From the NCBI GenBank assembly GCA_022573715.1, contig JACZTL010000013.1, positions 1 to 64,000 of the forward strand: DNA of 64,000 nt. Reading direction: 5' to 3'. Below the pieces are notes generated by a model that was given only the letters and a program-made list of their open reading frames with translations, was not told the DNA's origin and did no database searches. The translations under genes were made by a program, and so were the position numbers. Source of the stretch: Bacteroidota bacterium (GTDB taxonomy: Bacteria; Bacteroidota; Ignavibacteria; Ignavibacteriales; Ignavibacteriaceae). Below are positions 16,593 through 25,056 of the stretch, piece by piece. How positions within the stretch are numbered: position 1 is the stretch's first letter; every line of letters begins with the position of its first letter.

Positions 16593-18058
16593 ATTTTCAA
16601 AAAACTTTGTACTATTTCTTTATCTGAAAAATGAAAACGCTTTCCTTTAATTTCCTGGTAATCTTCGTGACCTTTACCGGCAATTAAAATCACCGCATCT
16701 TCTTCCGAACCTTCAATTGTCTTAATTATAGCTTCTTTTCTATCTTCAATAATTTTGTAATTGTTTTTTTTTACACCTCTTTCTATTTCTTTTATTATTT
16801 CCAAAGGTTCTTCATCTCTCGGATTATCAGATGTAATAATAATTTCATCACTCAATTCGGCAGCTATTTTTCCCATTTCAGGTCTTTTACTTTTATCCCT
16901 GTTTCCCCCGCATCCAAATACTGTATAAACAGGATGCTTTTCTTTTTTTATTTGTTTAATCGCAAGTAATGCTTTCTCTAAACTATCTGCCGTATGTGAA
17001 TAATCAATTATGACAGTTTTATTTCCAATATTAATTTTTTCAAATCTCCCGGGAATTTGTTCAGTTTTTTTAATCCCCATAATTGCTGTCTCTGCTTTAA
17101 CACCAAATAAAATTGAAACTGCAAAAGCTGCACAAGCGTTGTAGGCATTAAATTCCCCAATAAGAGAAGTGCTTACGTTATAAGAATTATTGTCATAGTT
17201 AATTACAAATTCGGTTCCATTCAAATTGTAATTAATTTTACTTATATTAAAATCTGCATTCAATGCTTGTCCATATGAGTACAATGGAGCATTAGAATTT
17301 TTAATTAGGTCGATGCTGTGACTATCGTCAGAGTTATAAACACCAAATGCAGATTGTGTTAGGGAGAGGAATAATTTTCTTTTGGCAGAAAGATAATTAT
17401 TAAAATCTTTGTGGAAATCTAAATGTTCCGATGAAATATTTGTAAAAACCCCTGCATTAAAGTTTAAAGAATGTGTACGTTCTAATTCCAATGAATGAGA
17501 CGATACCTCCATAACAGCGTATTGGCATCCTTGTAAATACATGTCATTCAGCAGCTTATTCATATCGTTTGATTCAGGCGTTGTAAGAGATGAATCTATT
17601 TTTTTATTCCCGATATAATTTGCAATAGTCCCTGTTAACCCTACTTTATAATTACTTGTTTCTAAAATCTTCTTAAGAAAATATGATGTTGTTGTTTTCC
17701 CGTTCGTCCCGGTAATACCAATAAGATTCAGTTTATCCGAAGGTGAGTCCCAAAAGTATTTTGATAATTCAGCAAGTGCTATCCTGCTGTTATTAACAAC
17801 TATTTTAAGAACATTTTGATGTCTAAATATTTCATCCGGAATATTTTTATCATCTTCTAAAACAACTGCAATAGCCCCTTTGTTAATTGCATCTAAAATA
17901 AATTTATGACCGTCTGTTTCATATCCTTTTATAGCGACAAAAATTGAATTCTTTTTTACATTTCTCGAGTCATAAACAATAGCTTCCACATTTTTACGCT
18001 GGAATTCTCCGGTAACTTGAACAGCATGAATATTATTTAATAGATTACTTAATTCCAT
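16589..18058 (-). CDS. murE: UDP-MurNAc-tripeptide synthetase MurE
   Basis: MurE adds the third residue of the stem peptide. Motifs are YDSRNVKKNSIFVAIKGY near residue 29, ATP loop GITGTNGKTTTSYF (114-127) and TSDNPRDEEP. The DNPR form is the one that accepts meso-diaminopimelate, as in Gram-negative bacteria. I chose the ATG at 18058 (489 residues): it overlaps the ftsI stop as TAATG and has AAGGAG about 13 bases upstream. The longer frame from 18109 would add 17 basic residues lying inside ftsI. Confidence 0.95.
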   Translation of the reverse strand: MELSNLLNNIHAVQVTGEFQRKNVEAIVYDSRNVKKNSIFVAIKGYETDGHKFILDAINKGAIAVVLEDDKNIPDEIFRHQNVLKIVVNNSRIALAELSKYFWDSPSDKLNLIGITGTNGKTTTSYFLKKILETSNYKVGLTGTIANYIGNKKIDSSLTTPESNDMNKLLNDMYLQGCQYAVMEVSSHSLELERTHSLNFNAGVFTNISSEHLDFHKDFNNYLSAKRKLFLSLTQSAFGVYNSDDSHSIDLIKNSNAPLYSYGQALNADFNISKINYNLNGTEFVINYDNNSYNVSTSLIGEFNAYNACAAFAVSILFGVKAETAIMGIKKTEQIPGRFEKINIGNKTVIIDYSHTADSLEKALLAIKQIKKEKHPVYTVFGCGGNRDKSKRPEMGKIAAELSDEIIITSDNPRDEEPLEIIKEIERGVKKNNYKIIEDRKEAIIKTIEGSEEDAVILIAGKGHEDYQEIKGKRFHFSDKEIVQSFLKI

Positions 18059-20052
18059 TAGTAAATTGTAACTCCTTTTAATGAAGTTTCTTTCGCGTTT
18101 ATATTGCACAATAAACCGGCTCTTAACTTTGTACCGGGTGTTATACTTTGCTTTACTATCTTACCTGTTCCACTAACTTTAAATTTTAATCCGATTTTTG
18201 TTAAAATTGATATAGCTTCCGAAAGTGTTCTGTTAATTAAATTTGGCATAACATTCATTCTTGCCTTACTTATGTTACCGGTAAAATCCAAATCCAAATA
18301 TTTTAAATTTCCCTTAGTTTGAAAATCCTTTTTTACATAAACTATTTTTGTATCATCAACCGGAATTAAGATTTCTTTCTTTTCTAAAAATTTATTATAG
18401 TTACCCTTTATTATTCTTTCGGATATTCTTTTAAAGATTGGTGCTGCAACCTGACCGCCGTATTTGCCTACTTTTGGAGAATTAACAAGGACCAAACAAA
18501 TAATCTGCGGATTATCAACAGGGAAAAATCCTATGAAGGAAGAATTATATTGATTTTTGGAATACTTGCCATTAATCAATCTTTGTGAGGTGCCTGTTTT
18601 TCCGCCGGCATTGATAAATTTAATTTTAGCTTTTGTTCCTGTCCCGTCTTCTACAACAGTTGATAATATTTTTCTGATTCTCATGGATGTGTTTTTAGAG
18701 ATCACAGTCCTGACTAAATCCGGATTTGAATTATAAACTATGTTTCCCGAAGCATCCGTAATCTTTTTAATTATTTGAGGTTTAAATAATTTACCTCCAT
18801 TAACAAGTGCTGAGTATGCAGAAATTAATTGAATGGGTGTTACTGCAATTTCATAACCGAAGGACATAAACTCTTTTGAAATCTTTGACCATTGATCTGG
18901 TTTTTTTAATTTGCCTTTTACCTCACCAGGTAATGAAACAGAAGTATAATTCCCGAAACCAAATCCACGCAAATATTTGTAATAAATTTCATTATCAATT
19001 TTCTGTACCAGCTTTGCTATACCAATATTACTCGAGTATTTAATAACCTCAGATACTGTAAGCCATCCATGTTTATGAGTGTCTGTTACATAAGTATTAT
19101 TGAATTTATATCTTCCGTTTTCTGTAAAAACTATATCATTTTCCTTTACAAGATTTTGATCAAGTAACGTTGCTATTGTTATTGATTTAAAAGTTGAGCC
19201 GGGTTCATATATGTCTGTAACAGCCCTGTTCTTTCTTTCTGTATCCGTATATTTCCAATAAATATTAGGATCATACCCTGATGAATTTGCAAGAGCTAAG
19301 ATCTCTCCGTTATTCGGATTCATAATAATACCAATCACATATTTACCTTGGTATTTTTTAAGCCCATTAATTATTTCTTCTTCTAAAATTATTTGGTAGG
19401 ATTTATTTATAGTTAAAAATAAATTATTACCCTGAACAGCATTTTTAGTCATGTCCTCTTTTACAGTGATAATTTTACCGGTTGCATCTTTAACGACTAA
19501 TCTTTGTCCGTTTATACCTGCAAGTTCCCTGTCGAAATAATTCTCTACTCCGTTTACTCCTTTATATTGAGTGTTTACATAACCAAGAATATGCGAAGCA
19601 AAATTGTTGTAATAATAATCTCTTGAAATTCCTTTCCTGTAATAATACCCGGGTAGCTTTAACTTCATTAGGTCTCTAACATCTGCAAGCGGGATGTGTT
19701 GTGCTAAAGTTATTGTTTTGTTTTCACCCTTCATTTTTGTTAAAAAGAATTGCGGTGTTTTGTTTGTTAATTTTGAAAATTTTTCTGCCAGTTCTTCCTT
19801 TGTTTGTTTGTTTGTTTTTGAAAGATCCAAGTAAAATGTTGCATCATTTCTATTGTAGGCAAGCAGAACATTATTTCTATCATAAATTAAACCTCTTTCA
19901 GCTTGAATTTTCTCTATTTTCATTTGCTGTCTTTCGGCAAAATATTTTAATTCATCTCCCCTTATAAGTTGAATATTTACAAGCTTGGCTACAATTATTG
20001 AAAATAAAACCAGCACACCGAGTAAAACCAAAAATGCCCGGAAGTTATTCAT
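18058..20052 (-). CDS. ftsI: Division transpeptidase FtsI (PBP3) with PASTA domain
   Basis: FtsI cross-links septal peptidoglycan. After a single membrane anchor (about residues 7-27) comes the PBP dimer domain. The transpeptidase follows with its three catalytic motifs: GSTFKS (Ser286, Lys289), SSN (340-342) and KTGTSQ (485-490). A PASTA domain fills the C-terminus (about 595-660, VMPNLINRTLSEAISILTKIG), a feature of the FtsI of several non-proteobacterial lineages. Length 664 includes it. The start overlaps the ftsL stop by 8 bases. Confidence 0.96.
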   Translation of the reverse strand: MNNFRAFLVLLGVLVLFSIIVAKLVNIQLIRGDELKYFAERQQMKIEKIQAERGLIYDRNNVLLAYNRNDATFYLDLSKTNKQTKEELAEKFSKLTNKTPQFFLTKMKGENKTITLAQHIPLADVRDLMKLKLPGYYYRKGISRDYYYNNFASHILGYVNTQYKGVNGVENYFDRELAGINGQRLVVKDATGKIITVKEDMTKNAVQGNNLFLTINKSYQIILEEEIINGLKKYQGKYVIGIIMNPNNGEILALANSSGYDPNIYWKYTDTERKNRAVTDIYEPGSTFKSITIATLLDQNLVKENDIVFTENGRYKFNNTYVTDTHKHGWLTVSEVIKYSSNIGIAKLVQKIDNEIYYKYLRGFGFGNYTSVSLPGEVKGKLKKPDQWSKISKEFMSFGYEIAVTPIQLISAYSALVNGGKLFKPQIIKKITDASGNIVYNSNPDLVRTVISKNTSMRIRKILSTVVEDGTGTKAKIKFINAGGKTGTSQRLINGKYSKNQYNSSFIGFFPVDNPQIICLVLVNSPKVGKYGGQVAAPIFKRISERIIKGNYNKFLEKKEILIPVDDTKIVYVKKDFQTKGNLKYLDLDFTGNISKARMNVMPNLINRTLSEAISILTKIGLKFKVSGTGKIVKQSITPGTKLRAGLLCNINAKETSLKGVTIY

Positions 20053-20374
20053 TATGCCCTCCCAGTTTATTTGATAGTTCTTTGATTTTAATTTTTTTAA
20101 CCACTATTGTCTCTTCCGGTTTTAAATAACTTATCAATCCTAATTCTTTTTTAGCCACTTCTACAATTCTACTTTCTGATGTTAAGCTCTGCTTTTGTGC
20201 TAATAAGTTTGTTTTCCAATTTTTTTGGTTGTTCAATTCCTTTTGCAATAAGACTTTGTCTTTTGCAAGTATATCATATTTTAATTTTACCCCAACGTAA
20301 CCAAGAACAAAAAATGCAATTGTTACAATTAATATTAGATTAAACAGAATTGTTTTTTTTGAATTCTTTTTCAT
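20045..20374 (-). CDS. ftsL: FtsL-like division protein
   Basis: The protein has 109 residues: a short basic N-terminus, one membrane helix (TILFNLILIVTIAFFVLGYVGV, about 8-29) and a coiled-coil segment (DKVLLQKELNNQKNWKTNLLAQKQ). The C-terminal part (IVEVAKKELGL) is the conserved feature of FtsL/DivIC septum proteins. Sequence alone would not decide it; size, topology and position between rsmH and ftsI do. It forms a complex with FtsQ and activates FtsWI. Confidence 0.85.
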   Translation of the reverse strand: MKKNSKKTILFNLILIVTIAFFVLGYVGVKLKYDILAKDKVLLQKELNNQKNWKTNLLAQKQSLTSESRIVEVAKKELGLISYLKPEETIVVKKIKIKELSNKLGGHNE

Positions 20375-21294
20375 ATTCTTACGGCTGCTCTTAATTTTGC
20401 ACTTCTTGCTCTTCTATTTAATGATAATTCTAAGGCAGAAGGATAAACAGGTTTTTTGGTTAAAATTTTTAGCCTTTGTACTTTTTCACACCGACATACG
20501 GGGTAATCTTTTGGACAAATACACGCAAGAGATTCATACTTAAATTTTTCTTTAACTATCCTGTCTTCCAATGAATGATAAGTTAAAACAACTATTCTTC
20601 CGCCTTCGGCAAGCAGGTCTACTGAATCATCTAAAAATGTTTTTAATACATCAAGTTCTTTGTTTATATAAATTCTTAATGCCTGGAATACTCGTGAAAG
20701 GGTTTTCTTTAAAAATCTTTCAGGTACAACCTCTGAAATAATTTCAGCAAGATTGGTAGTGGTATTTATTGAACTTAATTTTCTTTTTTCACAAATCCTT
20801 CTAACAATTTTTCTGCTGTTTCTTTCTTCTCCGTATTTAAAAATAATATTGGATATTTCATCTTCCGCAAATGAATTGATTATTTCGGCAGCAGTTAGTT
20901 TAATTGTTTTATCCATTCTAAGATCTAACTTTGCTTCCTTTCTAAATGTAAACCCGGAAGCCGGATCATCAATCTGATATGATGAAATACCCAAATCAGC
21001 AAAAATGCCGTTAAAAGCTTTTATTGATTCAAGCTTAGAAATTATTTTAATTTTCGAAAAGTTAAAGTTATAAAGCTTCATATTTTGTGCTTTTCCCAAT
21101 TTTGATTTAGAATAATTAAATGCGTCTAAATCAACATCGGTTGAAACTAAAAGCCCGTTTTTATTAATTGTTTCTAATATTTTAGATGAATGTCCACCAA
21201 AACCAAGAGTACCATCAAAATAAGTTCCTGACTTATCTGTTATCAAATAGTCAATGCTTTCATTAAGCAAAACGGGTGTATGAAAATCACCCAT
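20371..21294 (-). CDS. rsmH: 16S rRNA m4C1402 methyltransferase RsmH
   Basis: RsmH (MraW) N4-methylates cytidine 1402 of 16S rRNA using S-adenosylmethionine. Hallmarks are FHTPVLLNESIDYL at the start, the SAM-binding GTLGFGGHS (about 29-37), FADLGISSYQID, RVFQALRIYINKELD and VVLTYHSLEDRIVKEKF. Length 307 is typical. It overlaps mraZ by one base and ftsL by 4. This is the standard second gene of the dcw cluster. Confidence 0.97.
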   Translation of the reverse strand: MGDFHTPVLLNESIDYLITDKSGTYFDGTLGFGGHSSKILETINKNGLLVSTDVDLDAFNYSKSKLGKAQNMKLYNFNFSKIKIISKLESIKAFNGIFADLGISSYQIDDPASGFTFRKEAKLDLRMDKTIKLTAAEIINSFAEDEISNIIFKYGEERNSRKIVRRICEKRKLSSINTTTNLAEIISEVVPERFLKKTLSRVFQALRIYINKELDVLKTFLDDSVDLLAEGGRIVVLTYHSLEDRIVKEKFKYESLACICPKDYPVCRCEKVQRLKILTKKPVYPSALELSLNRRARSAKLRAAVRI

Positions 21295-21731
21295 TATTGA
21301 CCCATAACTTTTGCTGCTATGTCCTCATACGTTTCAGTGGAACTATTCAAATAATCTTCATAAACTTTGGGATTCCAAACTTCAATTTTCTTTAATGCCC
21401 CAAGTATGATTACTTCCTTTTCTATTTTTGCATATTCCAAAAGTTTTTGCGGTATTCTAATTCTTGATTGTGAATCAAAAGAATCTTCGGATGCGTGTTG
21501 GAGAATCATTCTTATAAATTTGGCTTCGTTAGGTTGAAACGGATTTAACTGTAACAATTTTTCTTCAAATTTCTGCCATTGATCTAGCGGATATAAATCA
21601 ATGCACAATGCAGTTCCCTGTGTCATCACAAAAGTTTCATTGGCTTCAGCCGAGAGATGTTTTCTTAACTTTGCTGGTATGCTGATTCTTCCCTTTGCAT
21701 CTACTGAATATTTAAATTGTCCTCTGAACAT
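21294..21731 (-). CDS. mraZ: Transcriptional regulator MraZ
   Basis: MraZ is an AbrB-fold DNA-binding protein that forms rings and autoregulates the dcw operon. It has two SpoVT/AbrB-like halves: FKYSVDAKGRISIPAKLRKHL (about 6-26) and FDSQSRIRIPQKLLEYAKIEKEVIILGALKKIEVWN (about 85-120). Length 145 is typical. The ATG at 21731 is preceded by GGTG. Three 10-base-spaced TGGGGA/TGGTGA boxes upstream form its expected operator (21756-21785). Confidence 0.96.
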   Translation of the reverse strand: MFRGQFKYSVDAKGRISIPAKLRKHLSAEANETFVMTQGTALCIDLYPLDQWQKFEEKLLQLNPFQPNEAKFIRMILQHASEDSFDSQSRIRIPQKLLEYAKIEKEVIILGALKKIEVWNPKVYEDYLNSSTETYEDIAAKVMGQ

Positions 21732-21755
21732 GTTTCACCAAATTTTTAAATGGTT

Positions 21756-21785
21756 TAATTCACCACAATTCCCCACTACTCCCCA
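21756..21785 (-). promoter_or_regulatory. MraZ-type operator (three 10-base repeats)
   Basis: Reading towards mraZ, the reverse strand has TGGGGAGTAG, TGGGGAATTG and TGGTGAATTA back to back. MraZ regulators bind TGGGN repeats spaced 10 bases apart before their own gene, so this fits autoregulation. A further lone TGGTGAAACA at 21731-21740 overlaps the start codon. The boxes lie just downstream of the putative -10. Confidence 0.8.
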
Positions 21786-21814
21786 AAATAAGACAAAAAC
21801 TATTGTAAAGTCAA
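21786..21814 (-). promoter_or_regulatory. Putative dcw promoter
   Basis: On the reverse strand TTGACT (21809-21814) is followed after 17 bases by TTATTT (21786-21791), then GGGG. Read in the Bacteroidota style it is TTG, 21 bases, TATTTTGG, one mismatch from TAnnTTTG. It directly abuts the MraZ boxes, so MraZ binding would block or modulate it. Confidence 0.6.
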
Positions 21815-22190
21815 GGAAAATCTTTAACTATTTACCACTATAAATATTTATGCTTCCCACTTACATAATAATTTACTTTAAGTGATTGGCTAAATCGTTT
21901 TAATGAAATGGATTTACAAATTGGAAAATGTAAGATGTTATATTTTAAGGGGTTAAAAATTTTATTTATATATTTTTCCATAGGAATGTCTATGGCACAA
22001 TTTTGGGAGATTTGTGTGGGCAACTATGGGCAAAACAAATTCAACTGTTTTATTAAATCAGCACCAAGCTTCAGCTTGGTGGTTAAAAAAATTTCCATAC
22101 CCATATTTTTAACTGCTTCAGCAGTTTCCAATAAAATGTTAAATTTGTAATAACAAAATAAATTACTCACTATTTATAAGGAGGGAAACA
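21815..22190. other. Intergenic interval with two hairpins
   Basis: No gene is supported here. CACCAAGCT-TC-AGCTTGGTG at 22062-22081 is a perfect hairpin (9-base arms), and AACTGCT-TC-AGCAGTT at 22111-22126 is another. Both lie shortly before a truncated transposase, as hairpins do before the intact gene at 3221. Confidence 0.6.
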
Positions 22191-22295
22191 ATGGTAATCC
22201 ACTCACACGTAAAAATATGGGTGCATTTCATTTGGGGCACACATAATCACGAAAAAATAATAAGTTCAACTTCTGCCTGCCGCAGGCAGGCCTGA
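22191..22295 (+). pseudogene. Truncated IS200/REP-type transposase
   Basis: A strong ribosome-binding site (AAGGAGGGAAACA) precedes an ATG, and the first 24 codons read HVKIWVHFIWGTHNHEKII. This parallels IRIWVHLIWSTKNREKII of the intact TnpA at 3221. The frame then runs into a CTGCCTGC/GCAGGCAG palindrome and stops at codon 35 (TGA, 22293-22295). The HUH and tyrosine motifs are not recognisable downstream, so only the start survives. Confidence 0.75.
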
Positions 22296-22338
22296 CGGAG
22301 TTGAAAGACACAGAGCAGTTTCTTGTTTATTACAAACA

Positions 22339-22359
22339 TTCAATCCCTACGGGATTGAA
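22339..22359. repeat. TTCAATCCC/GGGATTGAA hairpin
   Basis: Perfect 9-base arms flank TAC. The CAATCCC/GGGATTG core recurs at 22536-22552, 40175-40182 and 40265-40281, and a relative (CAACTCC/GGAGTTG) at 40216-40232. Confidence 0.65.
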
Positions 22360-22480
22360 AAATTTATACAACAATGTTTTCAATGAGACCAGATAACAAG
22401 TAAAAAAATCATTTCCCCCTTGATTGATAAAAATTCATATTATTGTTCTTTCGCAAATTCCAAATAGCAAGCAAAAAAAA

Positions 22481-22556
22481 ATTATTCCGGTTAGGGAATA
22501 AACGTTTGTAACATTTAGTAGTCCTAGTATAAAGACAATCCCTTAGGGATTGAACT
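22481..22556. repeat. Dispersed ~76-base block, copy 1
   Basis: The block ATTATTCC..TAGGGAATA..GTTTGTAA..AATCCC.TAGGGATTGAAC matches 40112-40187 in order, orientation and spacing. Both ends are hairpins (TTCC/GGAA type and AATCCC/GGGATT type) around a diverged middle. Confidence 0.6.
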
Positions 22557-22628
22557 GTTAGTAATTGATATAAACGAAATAATGCAAATTTAGGAATTGA
22601 GATTTGTAATTTGAAATTTAACTTTGTT

Positions 22629-22704
22629 TGGAGCTGGTGACCGGAATCGAACCGGTGACCTACGCATTACGAGTGCGTTGCTCTGCCAGCTGAGCTACAC
22701 CAGC
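22629..22704 (-). tRNA. tRNA-Thr (anticodon CGT)
   Basis: The reverse strand forms a full cloverleaf. Acceptor GCTGGTG pairs with CACCAGC, the D stem is GCTC/GAGC, the anticodon stem is ACGCA/TGCGT with loop CTCGTAA, and the T stem is ACCGG/CCGGT with loop TTCGATT. The anticodon CGT reads threonine ACG codons. The discriminator is T and the CCA end is encoded (22629-22631), unlike tRNA-Pro at 4114. Confidence 0.95.
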
Positions 22705-22862
22705 AAAAATAAAATGAATAAAATTAAAGACAAAAAAATTATAAAACATCTTCGAGTCTTCTATATTAATGAACCTACCCAATCAAAGTTCTTCTTTTTA
22801 GATCGAAGAGGAGGACCTGCCCGCCGAAGTCTGTGAAGACGAAGGCGGGTTTAAATAACAAA

Positions 22863-22888
22863 TGGTAAATGTAAAAAAACATTTACCA
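22863..22888 (-). terminator. Hairpin, possible terminator
   Basis: Perfect 10-base arms TGGTAAATGT and ACATTTACCA enclose a loop of six A (six T on the reverse strand). It lies between the short mS38-like gene and the tRNA-Thr gene, both on the reverse strand. The tract after it is only moderately T-rich, so termination is plausible but not certain. Confidence 0.5.
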
Positions 22889-22897
22889 ATTATTATC

Positions 22898-22935
22898 ATC
22901 CGTTAACTCTTGCCTACCGGCAGGCAGGAACGGAT
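22898..22935. repeat. Nested palindrome ATCCGTT...AACGGAT
   Basis: The outer arms ATCCGTT/AACGGAT enclose an inner palindrome built from TGCCT/AGGCA around CCGG. The inner part resembles the CTGCCTGC/GCAGGCAG palindrome at 22274, and the outer part the TCCGT family at 5257. It looks like one repeat family inserted in another. Confidence 0.55.
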
Positions 22936-22945
22936 TAAAATCAGT

Positions 22946-23041
22946 TTATCTTAATTTCTTTTTATGTCTGTTTTTTCTTAATCTTTTTTTTCTTTTGTGG
23001 GTAGCCATTTTATGTCTTTTTCTTTTTTTGCCGCAAGGCAT
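22946..23041 (-). CDS. 31-residue mS38/COX24-like ribosomal protein
   Basis: This is a tiny gene with an excellent ribosome-binding site (TTGGAGG, about 6 bases before the ATG). It encodes MPCGKKRKRHKMATHKRKK followed by RLRKNRHKKKLR, 31 residues of which more than half are Lys, Arg or His. The RKRHKMATHKRKKRLRKNRHK pattern is that of the AURKAIP1/COX24 domain, known as mS38 in mitochondrial ribosomes and found as a 30-35 residue protein in Bacteroidota. It should bind the small ribosomal subunit. The zinc-ribbon/TPR gene ends 13 bases away and reads in the same direction. The family assignment rests on pattern recognition. Confidence 0.8.
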   Translation of the reverse strand: MPCGKKRKRHKMATHKRKKRLRKNRHKKKLR

Positions 23042-23054
23042 ATATTACCTCCAA

Positions 23055-23903
23055 TTAATTAGTTTGATGTGCATTTAATAATTCCTGAGCCCTTTTTGCA
23101 ATTTGTGAATTTGGGTCAACATTAATTGCTTTATTCAGCCACTCTTTTGATTTATCTAAGTTGCCTGCTGTTAAATTTACTACTCCCAAGTTAAGCAAAC
23201 CAATTTGATGATTCGGTTTTATTTTAATAGCTCTTTCCATTTCTTCTATAGCTTTTGTGAAGTTATTTAAATTATAATAACAAACTCCCATATCAATTCT
23301 TGCATCAACATTATTAGGTTTCTTTTCTAAATAAGTATGATAATTATTTATTGCCTTTTGAAAAAAGCCTGAATCATTTCGTAAGTGTGCAAGTTCGAGC
23401 AACAATTCCATATTATTTGGGTTTGCATTTACCTGAGCAGCAAGTTCATTTATCTTTTGTAAGTTTGCAAGGTTTACCTGGGGATTGCTTGGAGGAGGCA
23501 CGTTGTTGGTTGCTGTTACAGTTTGGTCAAACACACCCACGGAAATTAATAATATTAATATTAAACCCAAAACTCCAACTAAAATTGTATATAATTTTCC
23601 TTTACTTAAACTTTTTTCTACTCTCTTTTTTATCTTCTGATGAGAAGTTCTTTCTACTGTTTTTTTCTTCTTTTCATTTTGATTTTTTTTGACATATTCC
23701 TTTTCATCTCTTTTTTCTCTCTTAACATTATCACTATTAAGTTTAAGCCCGCATTCTGTACAGAATGATTCGTTATGAGTATTTCCATTTCCGCAATTAC
23801 TACAAATTACTATATTGTTATCGGAGATGCTTGTACCGCAACCGGGACAAAATTTATAATTATCTTCTACAAATTTTCCGCAGTTTATACAAACTTTATC
23901 CAT
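23055..23903 (-). CDS. Double zinc-ribbon, single-TM, TPR protein
   Basis: Residues 1-55 hold two zinc ribbons: CINCGKF...FCPGCG and CSNCGNG...FCTECG. A Lys/Glu-rich linker (about 60-98) is followed by one membrane helix (LYTILVGVLGLILILLISVGVF). Then come TPR repeats (about 160-280), including FFQKAINNYHTYLEKKPNNVDARIDMGVCYYNLNNF-type units with spacing near 34 residues. The architecture suggests a membrane-anchored scaffold with the ribbons inside the cell. No specific function is known. It begins one base from the HU gene end, so the two are likely co-transcribed. Confidence 0.85.
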   Translation of the reverse strand: MDKVCINCGKFVEDNYKFCPGCGTSISDNNIVICSNCGNGNTHNESFCTECGLKLNSDNVKREKRDEKEYVKKNQNEKKKKTVERTSHQKIKKRVEKSLSKGKLYTILVGVLGLILILLISVGVFDQTVTATNNVPPPSNPQVNLANLQKINELAAQVNANPNNMELLLELAHLRNDSGFFQKAINNYHTYLEKKPNNVDARIDMGVCYYNLNNFTKAIEEMERAIKIKPNHQIGLLNLGVVNLTAGNLDKSKEWLNKAINVDPNSQIAKRAQELLNAHQTN

Positions 23904-24206
23904 TTATACTGGCTTCTCCTTTTCTTTCATTCCTTGGTTGACAATTGCTTTAAAATCCTTTGAAAATTTAAAAGTCGGAACATAATGTTCCGGTACAAAA
24001 ACCTGCTCTCCTGTTTTTGGATTTCTGGCTTGCCTGGCATTTTTCTTTTTTACTTTATATGTCCCAAAACCTCTTATTTCTATGCCATTGCCGTTTTTTA
24101 ATGAATCAATCACAGTCGAAAAAAATCCTTCAACTATAGCTTCTGTTTCAAGTTTTGTTACGCCCGTTCCAGAAGCAATTTTGTCAACTATATCAGCTTT
24201 TGTCAT
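23904..24206 (-). CDS. HU/IHF-family DNA-binding protein
   Basis: The 100-residue protein starts MTKADIVDKIASGTGVTK, with the helical dimer base, and carries IEIRGFGTYKVKKKNARQARNPKTGEQVFVP. That is the beta-arm with the conserved RNPKTGE and the intercalating proline. It bends and compacts DNA as a dimer. It has a slightly extended Lys/Glu tail. The ribosome-binding site is AAAGGT before the ATG. HU and IHF subunits cannot be separated reliably on this sequence. Confidence 0.95.
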   Translation of the reverse strand: MTKADIVDKIASGTGVTKLETEAIVEGFFSTVIDSLKNGNGIEIRGFGTYKVKKKNARQARNPKTGEQVFVPEHYVPTFKFSKDFKAIVNQGMKEKEKPV

Positions 24207-24502
24207 TTTATTACCTTTAATAAAAAATGATTGTAAATATTTCTAACTTATTATAAAACAATTATTTAATTTATTGAAGTTTTCATGGAAAATCAATTTT
24301 ATTGTATATAATAATTAAACCTATCAAAATTTACTAAATGATAAACATAATAAAGCGTTTTTTTTATGTATTATCATAGTCTCATAATGATAAAATATCT
24401 CAATTTTTATTCACTTTTATCAAGAATCCTTAGAAATTTTACTGTAATCAATTGGTACAGTAATTGATTAACTACGGTAATTATTATACGAAATTAAGGA
24501 AT

Positions 24503-24946
24503 ATGGAACTAATACCGATTATACAAGCTTCATTAAGTATTTTCACAGTGTTTACAGCATTTCTTGTCATTTTATCATATCTGCTCTATAAACTACGTGG
24601 TAAATCAAGTGATAAATCGTATTTAAAAGAATTAGCGTCTGATAATTTGATTTCCATTATAATTGAGAAAACCGAAATAATTGAGGATGATACTGAAAAG
24701 CTTAAAAGATTTGAAAGATTTAAAGTTATAAACACAGTGCAAGCACCAACAGTAACAGATGAACAACCCAACGAAAAAATTAATATACTTAACACAGTTG
24801 CAGAATCATTTAAATCCTCAAATATAATTCTAAAACCACAAGTAGTTAACAACAATTTGAATATATATAACTTGTATTCAAATAGCAGCATCCGCCCAAT
24901 GCATAAACTTCACACCCACGAATTAACAGCCGTTCAAAAAAAATAA
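24503..24946 (+). CDS. Small single-TM protein of unknown function
   Basis: I do not recognise this gene. From the ATG at 24503 it encodes 147 residues: an N-terminal membrane helix (IQASLSIFTVFTAFLVILSYLLYKLRG), a charged helical stretch (EKTEIIEDDTEKLKRFERFKVINTVQ) and an Asn-rich tail ending in several His (MHKLHTHELTAVQKK). AAGGA sits just before the ATG, rather close. A TTG at 24464 would extend it by 13 residues but has no ribosome-binding site. It stands alone between HU and the copper genes. It may be real but could be poorly conserved. Confidence 0.55.
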   Translation: MELIPIIQASLSIFTVFTAFLVILSYLLYKLRGKSSDKSYLKELASDNLISIIIEKTEIIEDDTEKLKRFERFKVINTVQAPTVTDEQPNEKINILNTVAESFKSSNIILKPQVVNNNLNIYNLYSNSSIRPMHKLHTHELTAVQKK

Positions 24947-25056
24947 AATTTAATACATTCAATTATAACAAACCAAACATTTTTAATTTTCAATAAATTT
25001 CTTTATAATTGATTATTATTTAATAATATTCTGATAAATTAATTATGATAGAATAA

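Noticed and set aside
18058-18109. N-terminal extension of murE
   Set aside because: It lies wholly inside ftsI, adds basic residues not seen in MurE, and the TAATG junction gives a better start.
22339-22556. Possible CRISPR array from the repeated AATCCC/GGGATT hairpins
   Set aside because: Spacing is irregular, there are only a few copies, the repeats are short and no cas gene is present.
22624-22836. Open frame of 70 codons (+) across tRNA-Thr
   Set aside because: It is the antisense of the tRNA-Thr gene; GDRNRTGDLRITS-type translations are well-known tRNA artefacts.
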